Assembly: GCA_946481205.1 (NCBI GenBank)
Contig: CAMLNB010000050.1
Location: 1-18,384, forward strand
Direction of reading: 5' to 3'
Source: an uncultured Kangiella sp.
GTDB lineage: Bacteria > Pseudomonadota > Gammaproteobacteria > Enterobacterales > DSM-103792
DNA: 18,384 nt
Part shown: in pieces, positions 14,220 to 18,384 of the stretch
How positions within the stretch are numbered: position 1 is the first letter of the stretch
Layout: each line of letters begins with the position of its first letter
Translations under genes and position numbers: made by a program
Notes under the pieces: model-generated
Databases searched by the model: none
Seen by the model: only the letters and a program-made list of their open reading frames with translations
Told to the model about the DNA's origin: nothing

Positions 14220-14469
14220 GTTGCCTTCCACGGAGCGGAAGGTGGTTCCTGCGCCGACCCAGCCGGTAGCGCGGGGCTGTTATCAGTGGGATCTGACCGG
14301 CGTTGTTGCAAGCGATTGCAACCAAGAACATCAGCTCCGGACCTGGCACCGACGTTGCGATGCGTCAGAAAAAGCCGGCCGGAAGCTGCTAAAATTCCGT
14401 GGTTTTGTCCTACCACGATTGTGCGGTCGCTGACGGGGTTTTCAGCTACGCGGCCGCAGGGTGAACAAC
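14220..14469 (+). other. Noncoding leader/promoter region of the nuo operon
   Basis: Together with the terminator region, about 320 bases between the tRNA and nuoA contain no convincing gene. Open frames through it run into nuoA or the tRNA in the wrong frame and resemble nothing known. It holds a perfect inverted repeat, GTTGCAA (14305-14311) and TTGCAAC (14316-14322), and an extended -10 motif at 14387-14395. It probably contains the nuo promoter and its control sites. Confidence 0.5.
14387..14395 (+). promoter_or_regulatory. Candidate extended -10 promoter for the nuo operon
   Basis: TGCTAAAAT fits the TGn-TATAAT extended -10 pattern with one mismatch in the hexamer. No good -35 is found, which extended -10 promoters tolerate. 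It would give a leader of about 68 bases before ATG 14470. Confidence 0.4.
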
Positions 14470-14838
14470 ATGCTGCAGAACTACACTCCCATCCTCGTGT
14501 TCATGGGGGTCGGGCTCGGCCTTGGCACCGTTTTGGTTGCCCTCGGTTGGCTGCTCGGCTACCTGTTCGGTCGGCACAAGCCGGATCCGGCCAAGAATGC
14601 GCCGTTCGAATGCGGTTACGACGCGTTTGAAGACGCCCGCATGAAGTTCGATGTGCGTTTCTATCTGGTCGCCATCCTGTTCATCATTTTCGATCTCGAA
14701 ATCGCCTTCCTGTTTCCCTGGGCTGTGGTGATCAACGAGATTGGCTGGTTCGGCTTCTGGGCCATGGCGGCGTTCCTGGGCCTGCTGGTTGTCGGTTTCA
14801 TTTACGAATGGAAAAAAGGCGCCCTTGAGTGGGAATAA
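14470..14838 (+). CDS. nuoA: NADH-quinone oxidoreductase subunit A
   Basis: NuoA is a small inner-membrane subunit of complex I at the junction of the quinone site and the proton-pumping arm. The 122 residues have three TM helices (about 7-33, 62-87, 93-113), the flexible loop with the conserved [11 protein letters not shown] (47-57), the acidic pair D75/E77 in [10 protein letters not shown], and the family C-terminus [15 protein letters not shown] at 14461 would add three residues. ATG 14470 is preferred because AGGGTG (14457-14462) lies seven bases upstream and MLQNY resembles related NuoA starts. It is the first gene of the nuo operon, after a terminator and a noncoding leader. Confidence 0.95.
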   Translation: MLQNYTPILVFMGVGLGLGTVLVALGWLLGYLFGRHKPDPAKNAPFECGYDAFEDARMKFDVRFYLVAILFIIFDLEIAFLFPWAVVINEIGWFGFWAMAAFLGLLVVGFIYEWKKGALEWE

Positions 14839-14871
14839 ACCGGGCGGTTGACCTCATCGGGTTGCCCGGTT
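14838..14871 (+). repeat. Hairpin between nuoA and nuoB
   Basis: AACCGGGC (14838-14845) and GCCCGGTT (14864-14871) form a perfect 8-bp stem with an 18-base loop, starting on the last base of the nuoA stop. A run of seven T (14880-14886) follows after eight bases, too far for a standard terminator. It may be an RNA stability or processing element, or partial attenuation. Confidence 0.45.
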
Positions 14872-14914
14872 CGTGCGCGTTTTTTTCTCGTTAATGCATC
14901 AAGAGGATTCCGGA

Positions 14915-15397
14915 ATGGCTGTTGAAGGCGTCGTGGAAAAAGGCTTTGTCACCACCTCGGTCGACACCTTGGTGAACTGGGCCAGCACCGGTTCAATGTG
15001 GCCGATGACCTTCGGTCTCGCCTGCTGCGCGGTCGAGATGATGCACGCCGGGGCGTCGCGTTATGACCTCGACCGTTTCGGCATCGTGTTCCGGCCGAGC
15101 CCGCGTCAGTCCGACGTGATGATCGTCGCCGGCACGCTGACCAATAAAATGGCGCCGGCGCTGCGCCGCGTTTATGACCAGATGCCAGAACCGCGCTGGG
15201 TCATTTCGATGGGTTCCTGCGCCAATGGCGGTGGTTACTATCACTATTCCTACGCCGTGGTCCGCGGTTGCGACCGCGTCGTGCCTGTCGATATTTACGT
15301 ACCGGGCTGCCCGCCGACGGCGGAAGCGCTGCTGTACGGTCTGATCCAGCTGCAAAACAAGATACGCCGCACCAACACCATCGCGCGGCAAGCCTAA
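14915..15397 (+). CDS. nuoB: NADH-quinone oxidoreductase subunit B
   Basis: NuoB carries iron-sulfur cluster N2, the last centre before quinone, in the peripheral arm of complex I on the cytoplasmic side. The 160-residue protein has the four cluster-ligand cysteines: the adjacent pair C37-C38 ([10 protein letters not shown]), C102 (GSCANGGG) and C132 (VPGCPPTAE). Upstream in-frame ATGs at 14873 and 14894 have no ribosome binding site. ATG 14915 is chosen because AGAGGA lies seven to eight bases upstream and [17 protein letters not shown] is a normal start. It follows nuoA after 76 bases containing a hairpin, and precedes nuoC by 11 bases. Confidence 0.96.
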   Translation: MAVEGVVEKGFVTTSVDTLVNWASTGSMWPMTFGLACCAVEMMHAGASRYDLDRFGIVFRPSPRQSDVMIVAGTLTNKMAPALRRVYDQMPEPRWVISMGSCANGGGYYHYSYAVVRGCDRVVPVDIYVPGCPPTAEALLYGLIQLQNKIRRTNTIARQA

Positions 15398-15408
15398 GGA
15401 ATTCGCTC

Positions 15409-16068
15409 ATGCAATTGGCCGAACAACTGACGGCACATTTCGGCGCGCGCCTGCAGGCCTGCGTTGTCGATCGTGACGAAATCTCCATTGAAGTCTCGCG
15501 CGAAGATTATCTTGGCGTCTGCCAGGAATTGCGCGACAAGGAAGCGTTCCAGTTCAAGCAACTGATCGATCTCTGCGGTGTCGATTACTCGCAGTACGGC
15601 GCCACCGAATGGGAAACCGAAGACGCCTCCAGCGCCGGCTTCTCACGCGGTGTCGATCGCGAACAGCCGCGCGAAGCGAATTGGAGCAAACCGCGGTTTG
15701 CCGTGGTTGTGCACTTGCTGTCGGTCAGCAACAACCAGCGCGTGCGCGTGCGCGTGTTTGTCGACGAGCAATTCCCGATCGTGGCCAGCGTGTCCGAGCT
15801 GTGGCCGGTCGCCAACTGGTTCGAGCGCGAAGCGTTCGACATGTACGGCATTCTGTTCGACGGTCACAACGATCTGCGTCGGCTGCTGACCGATTACGGT
15901 TTTGTCGGCCATCCGTTCCGGAAAGATTTCCCGCTGATCGGCAATGTCGAAATCCGCTATGACGCCGCGCAAGCCCGCTGCGTCTACGAGCCGGTGTCGA
16001 TCGAACCGCGCGTGCTGGTGCCGCGCGTCATTCGCCACGATCAGCGTTACAGCGCGAAGAAGGCCTAA
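15409..16068 (+). CDS. nuoC: NADH-quinone oxidoreductase subunit C
   Basis: NuoC is a cofactor-free peripheral-arm subunit of complex I that packs against NuoD and NuoB. The 219 residues contain the family core [17 protein letters not shown] (137-153), then [20 protein letters not shown] (156-175), and end with a basic tail. A hydrophilic segment rich in Glu, Asp, Ser and Arg (about 62-94) precedes the RVRVRVF strand. It ends in its own stop, so nuoC and nuoD are separate here, unlike the fused nuoCD of E. coli. ATG 15409 is supported by TAAGGA, whose first three bases are the nuoB stop. A longer frame starting at 15268 lies inside nuoB and is not used. Confidence 0.96.
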   Translation: MQLAEQLTAHFGARLQACVVDRDEISIEVSREDYLGVCQELRDKEAFQFKQLIDLCGVDYSQYGATEWETEDASSAGFSRGVDREQPREANWSKPRFAVVVHLLSVSNNQRVRVRVFVDEQFPIVASVSELWPVANWFEREAFDMYGILFDGHNDLRRLLTDYGFVGHPFRKDFPLIGNVEIRYDAAQARCVYEPVSIEPRVLVPRVIRHDQRYSAKKA

Positions 16069-16072
16069 AGAA

Positions 16073-17326
16073 ATGGCAGAAATTCGTAACTACACCATCA
16101 ACTTCGGCCCGCAACACCCGGCCGCACACGGCGTGCTGCGTCTGATTCTGGAGCTGGACGGCGAAACCATCGTCCGCGCCGATCCGCATATCGGGCTGCT
16201 GCACCGTGGCACCGAAAAGCTGGCCGAGAGCAAGCCATTCAACCAGAGCATCGGTTACATGGACCGGCTCGACTACGTCTCGATGATGTGCAACGAGCAC
16301 GCCTACGTGATGGCCATCGAGAAATTGCTCGGTATTGAAGCGCCGATCCGCGCGCAATACATCCGGGTGATGTTCGACGAAATCACCCGCATTCTGAACC
16401 ACCTGCTCTGGCTCGGCGCGCACGGTCTCGACATCGGTGCGATGACCATGTTCCTGTACTGTTTCCGTGAGCGCGAAGCGCTGATGGACTGCTACGAAGC
16501 GGTGTCGGGTGCGCGTCTGCACGCCACCTATTACCGTCCGGGCGGCGTCTACCGCGATCTGCCGGATCGCATGCCGCAGTACCAGGCGTCGAAATTCCGC
16601 AGCGAGAAAGACACCAAGAAACTCAATGAAATGCGTCAGGGCTCGATGCTCGATTACCTGTGGGCATTCACCGAGGATTTCCCGAAGCGTGTCGACGAAT
16701 ACGAAGCCCTGCTGACCGACAACCGGATCTGGAAACAGCGCACCGTCGGTATCGGCGTGGTGTCACCGGAACGCGCCTTGGCGCTCGGCCTGACCGGCGC
16801 AATGCTGCGCGGCTCGGGCGTGGTCTGGGATCTGCGCAAGCACCAACCCTACGAAGTCTACGACAAGCTCGATTTCGACATCCCGGTTGGCAAGAACGGC
16901 GACTGCTACGACCGTTACCTGGTTCGGGTCGAAGAGATGCGTCAGTCGAACCGGATCATTCGTCAGTGCATTGACTGGCTGCGCAAGAATCCGGGCCCGG
17001 TCATGGTCGACAACTACAAGGTTGCGCCGCCGCGTCGCGAAACCATGAAGCACGACATGGAAGCGCTGATTCACCACTTCAAGTTCTTCACCGAAGGCTT
17101 CTGCGCGCCGGAAGGTGAGGTGTACAGCGCTATCGAACACCCGAAAGGGGAGTTCGGTATTTACCTGATTTCCGACGGTGCCAACAAACCTTATCGCGTC
17201 AAAATTCGCGCGCCGGGTTTCGCCCACCTGTCTGCCATTGATGAAATCGGTCGTGGCCACATGCTGGCCGACATCGTTGCGATCATCGGAACGATGGACA
17301 TCGTGTTCGGGGAGATTGACCGCTAA
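16073..17326 (+). CDS. nuoD: NADH-quinone oxidoreductase subunit D
   Basis: NuoD, the 49-kDa-type subunit related to the large subunit of NiFe hydrogenases, forms the quinone-binding cavity with NuoB. The 417-residue protein has the conserved N-terminal [10 protein letters not shown] (11-20), [11 protein letters not shown] with its quinone-site histidine region, [17 protein letters not shown]-type [12 protein letters not shown], and the C-terminal DIVFGEIDR. It lacks the nickel-ligand cysteines of hydrogenases, as expected. The frame extends upstream into nuoC, but [16 protein letters not shown] at 16073 is the family start, four bases after the nuoC stop and preceded by AAGAAGG. The final base of its TAA is the first base of the nuoE ATG (TAATG), implying coupling. 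Confidence 0.97.
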   Translation: MAEIRNYTINFGPQHPAAHGVLRLILELDGETIVRADPHIGLLHRGTEKLAESKPFNQSIGYMDRLDYVSMMCNEHAYVMAIEKLLGIEAPIRAQYIRVMFDEITRILNHLLWLGAHGLDIGAMTMFLYCFREREALMDCYEAVSGARLHATYYRPGGVYRDLPDRMPQYQASKFRSEKDTKKLNEMRQGSMLDYLWAFTEDFPKRVDEYEALLTDNRIWKQRTVGIGVVSPERALALGLTGAMLRGSGVVWDLRKHQPYEVYDKLDFDIPVGKNGDCYDRYLVRVEEMRQSNRIIRQCIDWLRKNPGPVMVDNYKVAPPRRETMKHDMEALIHHFKFFTEGFCAPEGEVYSAIEHPKGEFGIYLISDGANKPYRVKIRAPGFAHLSAIDEIGRGHMLADIVAIIGTMDIVFGEIDR

Positions 17327-17859
17327 TGAGCACGCATACTTCCAATCAGCCGAATCCGGGACCAGTTAATCAAAACCGGCTGAAAGAACTGCTGCCAGCC
17401 TCGGCGATTGCCGAAATCGAAGTCTGGCTGGCCAAGTACCCGCCGGATCGCCGTCGCTCGGCCGTCATGGGCGCGCTGACGATTGCCCAAGATCACCTGA
17501 ATCACCTGAGCACCGACACGATGGATGCGGTGGCCGATTACCTCGGCATTCCGCGCATCGCCGCTTATGAAGTGGCGACGTTCTACTCGATGTATCAGCT
17601 GCAGCCGGTTGGCAAGCATGTGATCAACGTCTGCACCAACGTCAGCTGCATGCTGCGCGGCTCGGATCAGATCGTCGATCACCTGCAGAAAAAACTCGGT
17701 ATCGGCTTCAAGCAGACCACCAAAGACGGCAAGTTCACCCTGCGTGAAGTCGAGTGTTTGGCCGCTTGTGGTGGTGCGCCGTGCTGCCTGATCGACAAGA
17801 CTTACCACGAAAATCTGACCCCGGAAAAAGTGGATCAGATTCTGGCCAAGCTGGATTAA
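17326..17859 (+). CDS. nuoE: NADH-quinone oxidoreductase subunit E
   Basis: NuoE is the thioredoxin-fold 24-kDa-type subunit of the NADH-dehydrogenase module and holds the [2Fe-2S] cluster N1a. The 177 residues include a helical N-terminal domain (about 19-85, with the typical [16 protein letters not shown]) and four cluster-ligand cysteines: C103 and C108 (CTNVSC), then C144 and C148 (CLAAC, followed by GGAPCC). The first 17 residues are an unconserved polar stretch ([17 protein letters not shown]). The start overlaps the nuoD stop by one base (TAATG). nuoF begins 13 bases after its stop. Confidence 0.97.
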   Translation: MSTHTSNQPNPGPVNQNRLKELLPASAIAEIEVWLAKYPPDRRRSAVMGALTIAQDHLNHLSTDTMDAVADYLGIPRIAAYEVATFYSMYQLQPVGKHVINVCTNVSCMLRGSDQIVDHLQKKLGIGFKQTTKDGKFTLREVECLAACGGAPCCLIDKTYHENLTPEKVDQILAKLD

Positions 17860-17872
17860 GAGAGCTCGCAAG

Positions 17873-18384
17873 ATGATCGACGTCGCTTACCAGTTGCATA
17901 AAGGTCCGGTCTGCTACCGGACCATCGGTCTGCCGGAACCGTGGTCGCTGAAGACCTACGAATCGGTTGGTGGTTACGCCCAGTGGCGCAAAATCATCAA
18001 CGAAAAGATTCCGCCGGAACAAATCATCGAGTCGCTGAAGCTCGGCAACCTGCGTGGTCGCGGTGGCGCCGGCTTCCCGACCGGTCTGAAGTGGTCGTTC
18101 ATGCCGCGCAATGCCCCGGGCCAGAAGTACATGGTCTGCAACGCCGACGAAGGCGAGCCGGGCACCTACAAGGATCGCGACATCCTGCGCTTCAATCCGC
18201 ATCAGCTGATCGAAGGCATGGCGATCGGTGCGTATGTCATCGGCGCGACCGTTGGTTACAACTACATTCGCGGTGAGTTTTATGAGCCGATCATGCGGTT
18301 CGAGAACGCGCTGAAGGAAGCCTATGCCGCCGGTTTGATCGGCAAGAACATTCTCGGCAGCGGTATCGATTTCGATCTGTTCAC
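17873..18384 (+). CDS. nuoF: NADH-quinone oxidoreductase subunit F, N-terminal part (cut by window edge)
   Basis: NuoF binds NADH and FMN and carries [4Fe-4S] cluster N3; it is the electron entry point of complex I. The first 170 codons are present, starting [19 protein letters not shown]. The glycine-rich nucleotide-binding segment [13 protein letters not shown] (62-74) and the FMN/NADH-binding [13 protein letters not shown] (90-102) are intact. The acidic residue equivalent to E. coli Glu95, which is involved in NADH binding and flavin potential, appears conserved in NADEGEPG. The iron-sulfur cysteines lie beyond the window. ATG 17873 has a weak GA-rich ribosome binding site and follows nuoE by 13 bases. 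Confidence 0.96.
   Translation, partial: MIDVAYQLHKGPVCYRTIGLPEPWSLKTYESVGGYAQWRKIINEKIPPEQIIESLKLGNLRGRGGAGFPTGLKWSFMPRNAPGQKYMVCNADEGEPGTYKDRDILRFNPHQLIEGMAIGAYVIGATVGYNYIRGEFYEPIMRFENALKEAYAAGLIGKNILGSGIDFDLF

Noticed and set aside
13177..14349. A 390-residue minus-strand frame opposite tpiA, secG and the tRNA
   Set aside because: It crosses three well-supported features on the other strand, including a tRNA, and has no recognisable domain.
14104..14433. A 109-residue frame between the tRNA and nuoA
   Set aside because: It starts inside the tRNA, crosses the terminator and has no recognisable similarity or ribosome binding site.
1..18384. CRISPR arrays, insertion sequences, integrases or phage genes
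   Set aside because: No regularly spaced repeat-spacer array, transposase, or attachment-type repeat at the tRNA-Leu was found. The only periodic repeat is the short 14-bp set at 11761-11821, which has no spacers.

Overview
The window looks like the chromosome of a free-living, aerobically respiring gammaproteobacterium of moderately high GC. The evidence is the gene order carB-greA-yhbY-rlmE-ftsH-folP-glmM-tpiA-secG-tRNA-Leu, which is a housekeeping string typical of that class, and GreA, RlmE and FtsH sequences that closely follow the enterobacterial proteins from memory. The tRNA is followed directly by a NADH:quinone oxidoreductase (complex I) operon with separate nuoC and nuoD, rather than by rimP-nusA-infB. 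I cannot name the genus from sequence alone.

Layout. 1-185: 3' end of carB. 187-279: two hairpins forming a structured greA leader. 294-770: greA, closed by a bidirectional terminator. 864-1184 (minus): yhbY, divergent from rlmE (1311-1940) and ftsH (2008-3930, TTG start), with another bidirectional terminator after ftsH. 4121-5914 (minus): an Omp85/TamA-like outer-membrane protein inserted between ftsH and folP. 6055-8237: folP-glmM, overlapping by four bases, then a terminator. 8313-12710: an accessory block that separates glmM from tpiA. 12808-14148: tpiA, secG and tRNA-Leu(GAG), then a terminator. 14470 to the end: nuoA, nuoB, nuoC, nuoD, nuoE and the first 170 codons of nuoF.

The most interesting part is the accessory block. 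Three minus-strand genes form a tightly coupled operon, with stop and start codons overlapping as TGATG at both junctions: an exported truncated haemoglobin, an exported cupredoxin with an amicyanin-type copper motif, and a membrane-anchored protein with periplasmic sensor, HAMP, degenerate GGDEF (GADEY) and apparently intact EAL domains. A DUF3034-type exported protein, probably an outer-membrane beta-barrel, is transcribed divergently. The 107-base divergent region carries GGTCAC-like half-sites repeated every 14 bp. I infer a cell-envelope gas, redox or copper sensing module that lowers c-di-GMP. The families are recognisable, but I know of no described role for the combination.

The rest is conventional: pyrimidine/arginine precursor synthesis (carB), transcription fidelity (greA), ribosome maturation (yhbY, rlmE), membrane protein quality control (ftsH), folate and cell-wall precursors (folP, glmM), glycolysis (tpiA), protein export (secG) and respiration (nuo). 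No CRISPR array, insertion sequence, integrase or phage gene is visible.
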